A DNA stretch of 64,000 bases from Piper betle (Eukaryota > Streptophyta > Magnoliopsida > Piperales > Piperaceae), in contig JAURVB010005936.1 of assembly GCA_033002965.1 (NCBI GenBank), positions 46,518 through 110,517 of the forward strand, read 5' to 3'. This document shows, in pieces, positions 1 through 11,927 of this stretch; position 1 is the first letter of the stretch; each line of letters starts with the position of its first letter. The position numbers and the translations under genes are program-made. The notes under the pieces were generated by a model. The model did no database searches. It was not told where the DNA came from and worked only from the letters and a program-made list of their open reading frames with translations.

Positions 1-105
1 ACATGAGATGACAACTCGTAACACTCCCCCTAACAAGTGCTCACACTCTCCCTAGACTTAACTCGTACAAAAAATTCACACTCTCCCCCTTTGGCATCTA
101 AAAAG
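1..105 (-). mobile_element. 3' end region of a Ty1/copia (SIRE/Maximus-like) element, fragment
   Basis: Read on the minus strand, this stretch contains a GATGCCAAAGGGGGAGAG-type tract (near 80-98) and a second GGGGGAG run (near 25-31). The first is the hallmark of the non-coding region after the pol gene in SIRE/Maximus copia elements. No reading frame is visible and the element runs off the window edge. The assignment rests only on this motif. Confidence 0.35.
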
Positions 106-137
106 ACAAAATAAAACGTACAAGGGAATAGGTTCAT

Positions 138-751
138 TGTAAAACCTAGGTTTTTTGCTCGACGGTTATAGTTTTGGTTTGGTCTTGACTAGGATTGAGT
201 TGCTTGCCTGACCAGTTTTAACACTTGCATATGTATGATATGTTATGTGTGAGTCACAACCCTAATCTCCCTCAGTGCTCGGCGCCGCCTAGCTGGAAAC
301 TACATCGTCTTAGCTCTTATTTTTGTAGGTCTAGGACTGTGTTTCTCGCAAGTCTGGTTGTCATGTATTTGGAACCCTTTTGGACGATCCTATCCCCACA
401 AGATCTACGACACAGTTCCCGAGTTCATCCTGGCCACCTTAGGTTGCAAACTCTAAGTGTGTGTAACCTGGTTCTAACCAAAGGTTCCCACCCAACACCA
501 TTGTATTGACAAAAGACCAGAATTAGGGTTTTAAGTGTTGGCGCAAATGTGCCAGGAGAGCACCCTTGCACCTAGCCCATGACCATAGGTCAGTTCAGCC
601 ATACCACTATGTCATCAACCTATGCTTTCCATGGTCTCGTTTGGTAGGCCAACACCCTTTCTCTAGAGTTGTTTACCTGCTTATAAACACCTCTCGATTC
701 TCTCATTTTCTCCTCTTTCCATTTGTTTCTTTGACCTTCCCTTACTCCCGG
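138..751 (+). mobile_element. possible LTR fragment interrupted by G1
   Basis: The stretch begins with TGTAAAACCTAGG, the same kind of start as the family A and B LTRs further right. It is cut at 751/752 where the G1 LTR begins. I found no second copy or target duplication, and no protein I recognise. An open frame at 225-509 looks fortuitous. Confidence 0.25.
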
Positions 752-3700
752 TATAATATCTAGTAATTCTAACTACTTTTATTTCATGTTATTTGGATAA
801 TTTAGATAGGCATACTTACTATTTTTGACTGGGATAATTTTTTTCGTATTTTAAACATATTATGGTATGTGATATATTGAATAATTATGAAAAATGGTTA
901 TTTATACTATGCATGGGGTTAAAGAACAAAGCCTTGTGTGAAAGAATAGAAGAATGACAATCGGTCATAGTAAATTGTGTAAAACAGGTAAACAATCGGG
1001 GAAATTGTCTAACCAGAAGAGTGGATGTGGTCAGGTTTAGACTAAATCCATTTTTTTGCTTGTTTTCCATGTAGATTCTTTGTCAATGTTAGTTTTTCAT
1101 ATATAATGAGTCTAGAGACTTTTTCAATGAAAACAACATCGAAAAAGGTTACCAGATTAACTAGTAAGGACCAAATTGATCGAATTTGGTCAAATATTGT
1201 TAAACGCTCGAGCCTTGGTGACATTTATAGTATAGGTAAGGGTTAGAATATGACTAGGGGATTTTCTTAGGTTAATAGGAGGCTACTAGGGGATTTTCCC
1301 ATGTTATTGTTCATCATTTTTTGTGGTTAGAAGGAATCTAAATCATTCCCTATCAAAATCAACCGAAAAGAGGTTAGTAATTCAACTTTAACATAGTTAA
1401 TTTATCTATCATATGCATATTCATGTTGTATTCTGTGTGAATCATGTATGAATGTATGTATTCACTATATTTTATTGTTAATATGATTATTTAATGATTT
1501 TACATCATAATTGGGTCTATGAACTTGATTATGATGGAGGTGGTAGGGCTAAACAACTTAGATAACGATTTTTGTATTGTTTGATGCATAAAAATATAAG
1601 TTGAGCAAAAACCATGTAAGAACCTAGTTTTAATTGTTAAGAAACATTCTAAACTCTTAATTTTGATTTAAAGACGAGGTGTATATAGTTTCACCACACT
1701 TTGAAGACGTTTGATTAGTTTATTGCAAAAACCTAGTTCAATTAGGAAAGGTTTCACTATTGTTAAGAGCTTTAACGCCAACTTCAAATCTAGACGTTCA
1801 AATTGAAAATCCTTTTAAAGGGTTATTAAATATCATGTTGGGAAGTCATGGTTAAAATTTCATAAAGTTTGGACATCATTTTACCCTTAAACTAAATAAA
1901 AATTTTTGGAATATAAAGATAATTGGAGAAGAAAGCATATGGTTACAACTATCTACCTCTACATTGTGCTTATGATGTAGTGCCGAGGCGGGTAGCTAAT
2001 AAGAAACTTTCTTATTTGAAAATCCTAATTTTTAGCCCATATTCAATTGGTTATAACTCAGGTTGTAGAACTTTGATTTAGATGATTCATTTTGCATTGG
2101 ATATCTCGAATTGACTAGGTTTTTTTGACATAAATTTCAAAAAAATTCAGAGTATGAATTTTCAAATTCAGAGGTGTAAAACCTTAGTTTTCTTTAGTTA
2201 TATCAATACCATGTTGTTTATATGTCATACTTATGATTAGTTAATCATTATTTGATGTTAGTATAATGTTAAATTTATATTTTAATGATTATTAATATGT
2301 TGAATGATTGATGAATCATTGATCATATTCATGACAAGTCATGCATGCATACATGTACATCTAGTCGTGTAGTTATGTTTAGTATTTATTCCATTGCTCA
2401 AACTAGGAGGGTGATAGTTGAGATGTTTTGGAGCTTGGGAGGCTATTGACTAGGTCCGTTTAGTTGCTATTTGGGTAATTTTATGATCCTCATATTGTTT
2501 TGTGATTAAATAGTTTAGTCAAATCATGTGTTGATGTGTATGAAAAGATGTGAAACCTAATTCATGTTAGGTAGTTTGACTGAGGGATAAATGCAAACTA
2601 AAACACATGGTTTTGATGTTTTCATAATATTAAGTTAAAGCAATGACAAGGCCTAAGCTTAACTTATAATGAAAGAGAAATTATTTAAACTGACGAGTCG
2701 TACCTATAAAACTTCGGGCATCCATACTAGCCAGTGCCATAGTTGGGAAGATTACTGTACACTTTTGCAGCTTTTATGATCATTTGTGAGGACTGATTTA
2801 AAGAGTTGTGTAGCTGATCATCATGTAAAACCCAAGAGTTGAGATGCAAACTCGAAAAATAGTCATGGTCGATGAGTAATATAATATCATATAAACAAAG
2901 TTAATAATAATAGTTGTTTTGTCTTGTTTTATTATTGTGAAAAAGATGAGCTGATGATGTGTGTGGTATGTCATTAAATCAGTGATTAAGTCATGAAATG
3001 TGAATGTTAAACACACTACAAGGGTGTGTAATGAGGCAACTAAGTGGGACAAAACTACTACAAAGGGTAGTCTTCTCACTAATATTTGAATAAAGGGATG
3101 AAGCTAATACAAAGGTTAGTGAATCCCAAAAGTATAAAATATGAAGAGTAAAGGATACTAAAGGATAGCTACACTCTAATCTAAGGTGAAATTAGATTAA
3201 TTAGGTGAATAATAGAGCTAATATTGTTTGATTGTAAATAAAGAATAGACCATATTTATACTTATTTATATTTATGATTTATGTTGAATATTATGTATTA
3301 TGTACATGTTGGAAATGTAAACTTTTATGCTATTAATTACTTGTATCGATGCTTACTTGGTTTATCTGTATTTTTTTATTATTGTTTACTATGTATATTA
3401 GTAGAGGACTCAATACTGGTTACTTAGTACTGAGTGAACAAAATTTATCTTTGTACGGAGGTTAGTAGGTGAAGATTTTGAGAGTGAAGGGATGGATAAT
3501 CAACATTAGATTTATCTTTAATTCTATATTAGTGCTATATTTATCATTAGTATCTTATATGGTTACCTAGTACTGAGCGAACAAAATTTATCTTTGTACG
3601 GAAGTTAGAAGGTGAAGATTTTAAGAGCAAAGGGATGGATAATTATTATTAGAATTATCTTTAATTCTATATTAGTGCTAGATATATTTTTATGTAATAA

Positions 3701-3900
3701 GACAATTAGATGTAAAGATTTTTATTAGGTTGATCTGATATTTGGAACTTGGATATATTTTTATATTGTTATGGATTCATTATTAGTATTTTATGGATAT
3801 TGACAAGATCCAGCTCTTTTATTTCATGTGCAATATTACCTAGTTTTATTTATTTAATTGTTTAATTTATTTTTTTAATTAAGTAATGATATGTTCTTTG

Positions 3901-3944
<44 letters not shown>

Positions 3945-3964
3945 TAAAAAGGCCAAATGTTACA
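752..3964 (+). mobile_element. 5' LTR of gypsy element G1
   Basis: The start (TATAATATCTAGTAATT) aligns with the G1 3' LTR start at 14364 (TGTAACATCTAGTAATT). About 450 bp that follow match 20348-20790 closely. It ends with AAATGTTACA directly before a primer-binding site. Length is about 3.2 kb, in the usual range for Tekay/Del LTRs. It includes an AT dinucleotide run near its end. Open frames inside it are short and overlap on both strands, so I call no gene. Confidence 0.75.
3902..3941. repeat. (TA)n microsatellite
   Basis: About 20 uninterrupted TA dinucleotides lie 23 bp before the end of the G1 5' LTR. Confidence 0.95.
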
Positions 3965-3966
3965 GT

Positions 3967-3980
3967 TGGTATCTGAACTC
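3967..3980 (+). other. primer-binding site of G1 (initiator Met tRNA type)
   Basis: TGGTATCTGAACTC lies 2 bp after the LTR end. The plant gypsy consensus for the initiator-methionine tRNA is TGGTATCAGAGC, so this is a mutated copy. It fixes the LTR boundary and the element orientation. Confidence 0.8.
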
Positions 3981-4424
3981 GGTCAGTAAATTTGTTGTGT
4001 GCATATTACTAATAAGTTTTCCTTGTTGAAATATCAAAGTGCACCCCATCCCTTAAAGATAGAATAATAGAGATAACTAAAGTATTTCAAAGGTGTTTAT
4101 CTCTTTTTGTGTGTAGATGGATTTAGTAATCTCACACTATTGGCAAAGATTTAGCAATATGTTATGTGGTGGGAATTGATGTAGTTTTAAGGATGGATTA
4201 GTTGTAAAAGAACCATGCCATCGTAGATTGTAAGAGGAAGAAAGTATATCTTTTATGAGAAAGTGAAAATAAGGAAAATAAAATGGTTTTTTATGGGGAG
4301 GAACATGTATTCCATCCATGCATAATTTCTTTTGTTAAAGCAGCCAAATATCTCCTAAAAGGATGCTGAGATTCTAGCAAGTGTAGTTGAATCAAGTATG
4401 GAACAATAAGAAGTAGATCTTTCT

Positions 4425-5975
4425 AATGTTAGAGTGGTCATAGAGTACTTAGATGAATTTCCAAAGGAATTACTAGGATTACCAATCAAAGAGAGTTCGA
4501 GTTTTAAATTGACTTGCTACCGGGGACAACTCCAATTTCTAAAGTAATTCAAGAGCTGAAAAGAAAGCTTAAGGAGATATTTGACAATGGTTTTATAGGA
4601 CCAGGTATATCACTATGGGGCACACTAGTTTTGTTTATCAAGAAGAAAGATGGATCTATAAGAATTGTGCATTGATTATCAATTGTTGAACCAAGTCATA
4701 ATTAAGAACAAATATTTACCTCCAAGAATTGATAACTTGTTCGACCAACTGAAGAGTGTCAGTGTATTCTCAAAGATTGATTTAATATTAGGTTATCATC
4801 AACTAAGAATTAGAGATCTTGATGTAATTAAAAGTGCATTAAGAACTTGGTATAGACACTAAGTTTTTTGTTATGTCATTTGGTTTGACCAATTCACCCC
4901 ACAGCTTTTATGGATTTAATGAATAGGATTTCTCATAAATACCTTGATGAGTTTGTATTTATTGCTTCGGATGATATTCTCATCTATTTTGATAATGAAG
5001 AACTCCATAAAAAACATCTAAGAATGACATTAGATGTGGTGAGGAAAAAATAGCTATATGTCAAGTTTAGTAAGTGTGACTTTTGGACGAAGGAAGTTTT
5101 ATTTCTAAGTCACATTATATATAAGGATGAAGTAGCGGTTGGATAAAGTGGCAATGGTCATGGAGTAGAAACTGCCGAAGAATGTCCCCGAAGTTTGGAG
5201 GCTTTTTGGATTTGCGAGTTAGAATAGGAGATTCATCCAGAATTATTATGCAATTACAATGCCACTAACTTCCTTAACATAAAAGGACAATAAATTCACA
5301 TGGCATGCTAAGTGTGATGAAAGCTTTCAAACTTTGAAGAAGTATTTGAGTACAACACCTTTTCTTATATTACCGCATGGTTTGGATGAATTCGTTAACT
5401 AAATTGATGCACCTAATCAAGGATATGGAGAAGATTTGAAGTAGCAAGGAAAAGTGATTTCTTATGCTCCGAGACAACTAAAAGTGCATGAGAAGAACTA
5501 CCAAACTCATTATTTAGAATTGTGAGTGGTAGCATTTGCTTTGAAAGCATGGAGACATTATTTACATTGCACTAGATTTGAAGTGTTTACAAATCACAAA
5601 AGCCCAAAGTATATCTTCACACAACAAGACTTGAATTTGAGGCAAAAGAGATGATTATATTTTATCAAGGCTAATGACTTTAGTATCTCCTATCATATAG
5701 GGAAGACTAATGTTGTAGCAGATGCTCTAAGTAAAAATCTATTGGGGGAATTATCCAATATGATGGCTAATCAATGGAAGATAATGGAGGATATCATAGA
5801 GGTGAATTTGACATGTAAGCTTAAATCATAAATGACAAATTTGAGTATTTCTAACGACCTTGTGGATAGAGTTAAAGTGGTTTAAGCTGAAGATGAGAAA
5901 TTAAAAAAATTGATCACTCTTTTAGACCTAGTACAAAAGGGAGATGTTAGAGTCTTCAAATTTGAAGTAAATTGT
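4425..5975 (+). pseudogene. G1 pol remnant: reverse transcriptase and RNase H
   Basis: Translating in shifting frames gives a Ty3/gypsy polyprotein. A pre-RT segment EYLDEFPKELLGLP lies near 4447-4490. RT follows with LFIKKKDGS (near 4630) and the open stretch 4665-4862, which contains [15 protein letters not shown] and [15 protein letters not shown]. The catalytic region reads DDILIY near 4970. RNase H shows NYQTHYLEL and [16 protein letters not shown] (5500-5610), then NVVADALSK (near 5711). There are many stops and frameshifts. Only about 0.5 kb separates the primer site from RT, so gag and protease are deleted. The frame runs into the integrase zinc-finger spacer and stops where the Athila-like element inserted at 5981. 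It cannot encode working protein. Confidence 0.85.
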
Positions 5976-5980
5976 GTATA

Positions 5981-7136
5981 TGTTAAGTGTTTAAAGTATA
6001 CAATATTTACCCATGTTTTTAATGTGATTTTGTATTTCCCGGGTATAAACATTATTAATTAGGTAATATTTCTCATTTTATTCTAGTTAATTAATATTTT
6101 ATGAGATATGCTTAATTTTGGAGTTATACTGTAGAAAAAGATGAAACAAATTAAGCTTTGAAATTTAAAGGCCATGGTCACTTAATGGTTACTACAAGGA
6201 GTTCACAAAGCTCGATGAGGATGAATGTACATTACTTTGGCTGCATTTGAGTATGTCGAGGAGTTGGAAATTTAAATGGACATCATAATCAATTCGAATA
6301 TATTGATTTGTGAGCACTTTCCTTGAATTCATATATCTTATGACCATCTCATCTTCTATATAAAAGGGTGGTCATTTGTTGTTTGAGATATCTCAACTCT
6401 TGTCTTAGAAGTAGTTTAGTTTTTTTAATTCTTTTCCTTTCATAATGAAAAGTAGTTTCTTCTTTTATTTGTTTTCTATTGTTATTAAGGAGTAATCTTT
6501 TATTTCGTTCTAGAAAAGAATGGAACTTAACATGGTTTAATTAAATTCATTTTAACCTCTTACTTATTTATTCAATTAGATTGTTTAAATTATCATGTTA
6601 TTAATGTTAAGAGTAGATTGATCGGCTATTTCTTAGATCATGAGGTTTAATTAGATTTTGGGAGAAATTAATTAGATTCGTCATTAATAATTCATCATAG
6701 GACGAGTCTTTTGACTTGTTTGTCATTGTGGTCGGGAGATACCCAACACTGTATGTGATTGTAAGGCAAATCTTAATGCGTTATTTTGTTGATTAATCAA
6801 TTATCACCGGGAGGTAGAAATTGAGGCAAAATAATAGAAGTATGAAGGAGTTGGAGCCACCATGGAATATAATTATCTTAGATCGGCAATTTGAGAGAAT
6901 AGAAGATAATAGTAAGATGTCGACAAAGATTAATTTCATGTTAAGGGAAATTCGATTCTAGAACAAAATTTATCTTAAACTAAAAATCTCTTTTTGTTGT
7001 TGTTTTGCTCTTAGTTCTATTTTCTACTATTAATATAAGTAAATTTATCTCTCTATGGGATGATACTTGAAAATTTATCATTATATTACTTGTTTCGACA
7101 GTATATTCTTGTACTTCATTGAGATAATCAAAAATA
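5981..7136 (+). mobile_element. 5' LTR of the Athila-like element
   Basis: It is near-identical along its whole length to 11928-13081 and clearly related to the minus-strand solo LTR at 61034-62214. The end (AATCAAAATA) was set by comparison with the 3' LTR and by the PBS that follows. Confidence 0.85.
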
Positions 7137-7141
7137 TTTTT

Positions 7142-7163
7142 GAGGCCATTGCCGAAGAGATCG
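7142..7163 (+). other. primer-binding site, Asp-tRNA type (degenerate)
   Basis: GAGGCCATTGCCGAAGAGAT sits just after the LTR. Athila/Tat elements have a TGGCGCCGTTGCCGGGGA-like site here, complementary to tRNA-Asp. The copy is mutated at several positions. Confidence 0.65.
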
Positions 7164-7229
7164 AATTTTCTTAGTTAATTTAGGATTATAATTGTGAGTT
7201 TTTCTTTTCATTTTAGATTTTAGTATCTG

Positions 7230-7231
<2 letters not shown>

Positions 7232-7270
<39 letters not shown>

Positions 7271-7287
7271 CACACACACACACACAC
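7232..7287. repeat. (TA)n then (AC)n compound microsatellite
   Basis: About 15 TA units (7232-7262) are followed after a short TAAATAAATA spacer by about 9 AC units (7270-7287), in the leader of the Athila-like element. Confidence 0.9.
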
Positions 7288-7461
7288 TATATCATTGTCT
7301 TCTTCATTGTTATCATTTATTTATACATCAATTAGTGCGATCACCTTTGTTTTCTTGTGATCTGGAGATTGAAGGGACTTTGAGAAACTTGTGTGCCTTC
7401 GGAAGAAGAGCACAAGAAGCAATAGAAGAAGAAGCTATGGATGACTCCACAATAGCAACAA

Positions 7462-8240
7462 ATGCTTCCACTTCCACTGATTGTAGCAATAGCCAATGAT
7501 GACAATAGGGCAATCCAAGATTGGTTTATACCTCTTGCAAGAGGGTTACAACCTAGTATTATTGCACCGCCGGTGGATGCGACCCACTTCGAGCTTAAAC
7601 CAGTTTTATTTAACATGTTACAAACTATAGGACAATTTAGTGGGTCACTTACTGAAAATCCCAATAGGCATATCATCGATTTCTTATCTGTTTGTGATAT
7701 GTATAAGTAACATGGTGTCTTTGACGATGCTTTCCGCCTTCGATTATTTCCATTCTCATTAATAGGAAGTGCGAAGAGTGGTTGTCATCATTAGATGCAA
7801 TTACCACTTGGGATGAACTGTGTGAAAAATTTTTGTTAAAATATTTTCCTCCTTCTAAAACTGCTAAATTACATAACTAAATTTTATCTTTTTTACAATT
7901 TGATGGTGAATCTCTCTTTGTGGCATGGGAAAGATTTAAAGAATTGTTGAAAAAGTGTCTCAACCATGGTATAGAAAGATGGATGCAACTCCAAACTTTC
8001 TATAACAGGTTGTTGGGGCAAACAAAAATATAGTTGATGTGGCAGCCAATGGACTTTATCTACACAGGTTAGTCCTTTAGCTAATCAAACTCAAAACCTT
8101 AATATGCAGGGACAGGTTAAGGGTATGGAGACAAGGTGTGAATGGTGTGGACAAGGGCATTCTACAAGTTAATGTGCAACAGATCAAGTTAACTATGTAG
8201 GCAACTTTAATAAGAACAACAATCCCTATTTCAATACCTA
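7462..8240 (+). pseudogene. gag remnant of the Athila-like element
   Basis: The open stretch 7462-7710 reads NDDNRAIQDWFIPLARGLQ and then DPNRHI-like NPNRHIIDFLSVCDMYK, the N-terminal part of the Retrotrans_gag domain of Athila/Tat elements. After a frameshift the domain continues with ITTWDELCEKFLLKYFPPSKTAK and FDGESLF.AWERFKELLKKC (7800-7960). A CCHC knuckle of the form C-x2-C-x3-H-x4-C lies at 8137-8175, with a stop codon between its His and last Cys. The role would be capsid and RNA packaging. Frameshifts and stops make it non-functional. Confidence 0.85.
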
Positions 8241-8949
8241 CAATGCGGGCTGGCATAATAACCCCAACTTTTCATGGAATAATTGTCCACAATCAGCTGT
8301 TGTCCTCAATAATCCGCCACCACCATCACAACATTCTCGACCTCCTTCACTTCCTTTTCAGCCACAACAACCAGATTTGATCTAAATGTTCAATTCTATA
8401 CAACAAACTATGCAACAATTCATGAAGAATTAGCAAACAACAACAACAACAGTTTAAGCAACAAGTTGTGTTGCAATTATACATTGATTTGTGAGCGACC
8501 CAAGGGTCTACTTCCCAGCCAACCAGAATAACCAAGGAAAGATGGTCAAGAGCATTGCAAAGCCGAGACAACTAGGAGTGGTATTACTTTACAAGAACCA
8601 TTTCAGCCCAATGAAGTTAAGGAAAAGATGAAAAGCTAACTGACGAACATGAACACATTCCGTTGGTTAGCAAGGAAAAGAGAAAGATGAGGTACATATA
8701 GAAGAAGTAAAAAAAAGTACTATTTCCTTCTGGACTGAGGAAACAAGGTAATGAAAAATACATCAAAAAATTTCTTAATATATTTAAGAAATTACAAATT
8801 AATATATCTTTCGCTGAAGTACTTGAACAGATGCCTAGTTATATGAAATACTTGAAGGATATTCTAGCAAAGAAGAGGAGAGTAGATGGCAATAAAGTTG
8901 TGGCCATGATAGAGGAATGTAGTGCTGTCCTCCAAGAAAACTACCTCCT

Positions 8950-9809
8950 AAGATGAAAGACCCAGAAAAATTTGTGATTCCATGTTCAATTGGAGGAAAT
9001 GTTCATTGTAATGCTTTATGTGACTTAGGTTCTAGCATTAATCTTATGCCTTTTCTGTTTTCAAAAGGTTAGGGATCTAGGACATTGCTCCTACCAACAT
9101 CACACTCCAATTGGCTGACCGGTCATTTGTATATCTTAAAGGAGTCATTGAAGATGTTTTAATAATGGTTGACAAGTTTATCTTTCCTGCAGATTTTGTG
9201 GTGCTAGAAATGGAAGGAAGGAATGACGATATACCACTCATCGTCGGGAGAAGTTTTTTGGCAACTAGGAGAACACTGATTGACATAGCTGCTGGAAAAC
9301 TTACACTTAAGGTAAACAACGATTATGTCATATATAACATCTTTAAATCCATGACTTGCCCGGATGCAACATATGATTGTTCTAGAATTGAACTATTTGA
9401 TAAAATAATGTACAAGGGGATCAGTTGAGTGATTCATTACATAAGGCCATAAATTCTCTTTGTGAAGAAGTTACTGATGTGGAAGAGATGGTTAAAGTAT
9501 TAGATTTGTTACTAATCTTGCCTCGGAGATTCAGAGTTGTGGAAACCTTAGATCTGCCATACCATAGATTGCTGCCATCAGTTGACGTACCACCTATTTT
9601 GGAGCTAAAGCAACTTCCAAAACATTTCAAGTATACTTTCTTCAGGGCCTAATGACACTCTTCTTGTTATTATTTCTTCGGAGCTAACTATGTTACAGGA
9701 AGAGAAGCTGATTAGAATACTAAAGGATCACAAGTTAGCTATTGCTTCGACTATAGCAAACATAAAAGGCATCAATCCATCCTTTTATATGCATAGGATC
9801 AACTTGGTG
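8950..9809 (+). pseudogene. aspartic protease and start of RT, Athila-like element
   Basis: From about 8955 the frame reads KMKDPEKFVIPCSIGG and ALCDLGSSINLMP (9015-9050), the Athila/Tat retropepsin active-site region with the usual D-L-G variant. The 105-residue open stretch 9111-9428 continues it: LADRSFVYLKGVIEDVLIMV, FIFPADFVVLEME, DIPLIVGRSFLATRRTLIDI. A second open stretch (9425-9652) carries the linker ending VPPILELKQLPKHFKYTFF. The frame goes on to ANIKGINPSFYMHRINLV, the segment just before RT, and is broken by the 812-bp insertion at 9810. One frameshift separates the two open stretches. Confidence 0.85.
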
Positions 9810-10621
9810 TGTAACACCCAAATCCAGTTCACACTCGTGAACTAAGCCGAGTATGTTACTAGGCCCCGGTTAGGTTGGCTAACCTGAACCCAACTCATGC
9901 AGATCTAATCTCGGCATTTTAAAATGAAGATACCGACTCGCCATGCATGAATGAATGCACAAGACCCTAACATTATACTATATGGATGACAAGCGTTACT
10001 GATGTGTTTTTATATTATATGTGGGTGATAATCACGAGTTGGATGTGTCAACCTCGACGGAGGAGTATTGATGTTGCTTGCACACATGTCAATCGATAGA
10101 GCGGTTAACAATTTGTTTATGATGTTATTTTATTATGAATGGTGTGATTAAATGCTAAGACATGATGATATGCTGTGATCAAATGTTAAGACATGATGAT
10201 ATGATGAGAAATGTGAATAGACTACACAGGTGGTTTGAGACCCAAGCTTTAGAATGAGTATACAGTAGATTAGATTTTGTGTGAATGAAGTTGTTTGATA
10301 TATATATATATACATATGTATATATGTATATGTGTTGATAGGGCCGATAATTGCACTTCTAAGGGAGACTCTGTTTATTTTATTGTCAGAATTTGTATTG
10401 ATTTTTATCCTACTTGTATTGGTGTGTAAATTAGTTTGCATGTCCTCCATATAGTAGCATGTTAGGGTTTTGTACATTCATTCATGCATAGTGAGTTGTA
10501 TATTCATCTTAAGACACAGAGATTAGATCCGTACGAGTTGGGTTCAGGTTAGCCAACCTAACCGGGGCCTGTAATATGTCGGGTTCGGTTCATGAGTGTG
10601 AACAGGATTTGGAGTGTTACA
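9810..10621. mobile_element. 812-bp palindromic element made of family B LTR ends
   Basis: It starts TGTAACACCCAAATCC and ends GGATTTGGAGTGTTACA. The left about 180 bp are the inverted complement of the right about 180 bp, at roughly 80 percent identity by eye. The right 630 bp match the last part of LTR B1 (18700-19392). Five-bp duplications flank it: TGGTG (9805-9809) and TAGTG (10622-10626). Removing the insert plus one duplication restores the Athila reading frame (INLVDG). It therefore inserted as a unit with LTR-type chemistry. No coding frame was recognised; the open frame at 10148-10477 (-) spans a TA run. Confidence 0.75.
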
Positions 10622-10720
10622 TAGTGGATGGATGCAGTCTAAATGTAGAGCACCAATGACGACTCAACCCAAACATGAAAGAAGTGGCCAATGACGGCTG
10701 GAGATGTTAAACCAAGTGCT
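10622..10720 (+). pseudogene. short continuation of RT start, Athila-like element
   Basis: After the insertion the frame continues GCSLNVEHQ, then a stop, then RLNPNMKEV, the conserved entry into Athila RT. After that the match ends abruptly, so the rest of RT, RNase H and integrase were lost before the 3' non-coding region. Confidence 0.7.
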
Positions 10721-11927
10721 TCTTGAGAGGCAACCCAAGTGATTTCTTTTAAAAGTTTATTTTTAGATTTTTAATATTTGTTTTATTTTGTACCATGGGT
10801 CAAGTCCAAATTGATCATTCACGATAATCATCCACTGACTTATTGGTTGACGGAGTCCTCTTGCACTGCTCTTTATTTTCTAACATGGAGGACAATGTTT
10901 AGTTTAAGTGTGTGGGGATGCCTTAATTCTGTGTATATTGTTCATGCTTGACTCATGTTTCGATTTAGATATGCATATATATAGTATAGTTTAGTGTAAG
11001 AATTTTATTATGCAACAGTATATTAGTCTCTTGGTTCAATGATAGATACATGTGAATTAGTCTAACCTTTCTTGGGAAAACTTGAATCATTGATATGAGG
11101 GATAAACGGAGTAAATGATTGCATTAGAGAGTTAGTTCTCTACCTTATATTATTTTCACAATCCTTTGGTTTAGATGATTTTAATGAATGTTTTGTAATA
11201 GGAAAAATCCTTTAATCGTAAGAATTTGCATGACAGCTCTAGTTGTTTTAGGTTTGCCTTAGCATTTTTAGTTTCCTCATTAAAAAACAAAAAAACAAAA
11301 TAAATAAATTGAAGCAATGACTACTTTGCTGAGTAATTGGGCCTTTGAAACTCAGTAATTACGGGGGTTTGGGTCAAAAGGTGAAACTAATTATGTCTGT
11401 TTGCATATTGGCTACTTTGCTAAGTAACCGGGCCTTTGTAACTTAGTAATTATAGGGGTTTGCGTCAAAGGTAAAGCTGTCTATTGTTAAAAGAAACAAA
11501 TTAGAGCAATGACTAATTTGCTCAGTAACTCGGGCCTTTGTAACTTAGTAATTATGGGGGTTTGCGTCAAAAGGTAAAGCTAGTTATCTTTGTTGCATAC
11601 ATATATAATTTTTTTAAAAAAAATGATTATGTTAGTGGAGATGAGGGCGAATGAAAAACATATTTTGACATGAGCCAGAGTGTTGTTTTCTTGTTGCATA
11701 TGAGAAGGATAAGCAAAAGGATTAACTACACACATACACACGGAAAACCTTCTTTTGGGTGTGATTGATGAAAGGGAATTTCTGATTTGATTGACATCTT
11801 GTTACCTCTGGATAGTTTGATTAAGAATCATATAAGAACATAATGAGGACTAAATATTTTTGTGTAGTAATATTTTCTTGGTTGTGATATTGTGCTTGGG
11901 ACGTGCAAAAATTTAAGTTTGGGAGTG
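10721..11927 (+). other. 3' non-coding region of the Athila-like element
   Basis: It holds a GTTTAAGTGTGTGGGGATG tract (near 10900), typical of Athila/Tat 3' regions, a three-unit tandem repeat (11311-11585), and a polypurine-like AAGTTTGGGAG just before the 3' LTR (near 11915-11925). No open frame of note is present. Confidence 0.6.
11311..11585. repeat. three imperfect tandem units of about 90-110 bp
   Basis: Each unit contains ACTTTGCT.AGTAA..GGGCCTTTG, AACT(C)AGTAATTA..GGGGGTTTG and GTCAAAAGGT.AA. Copies begin near 11311, 11406 and 11503. They lie between the 3' purine tract and the LTR. Confidence 0.8.
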
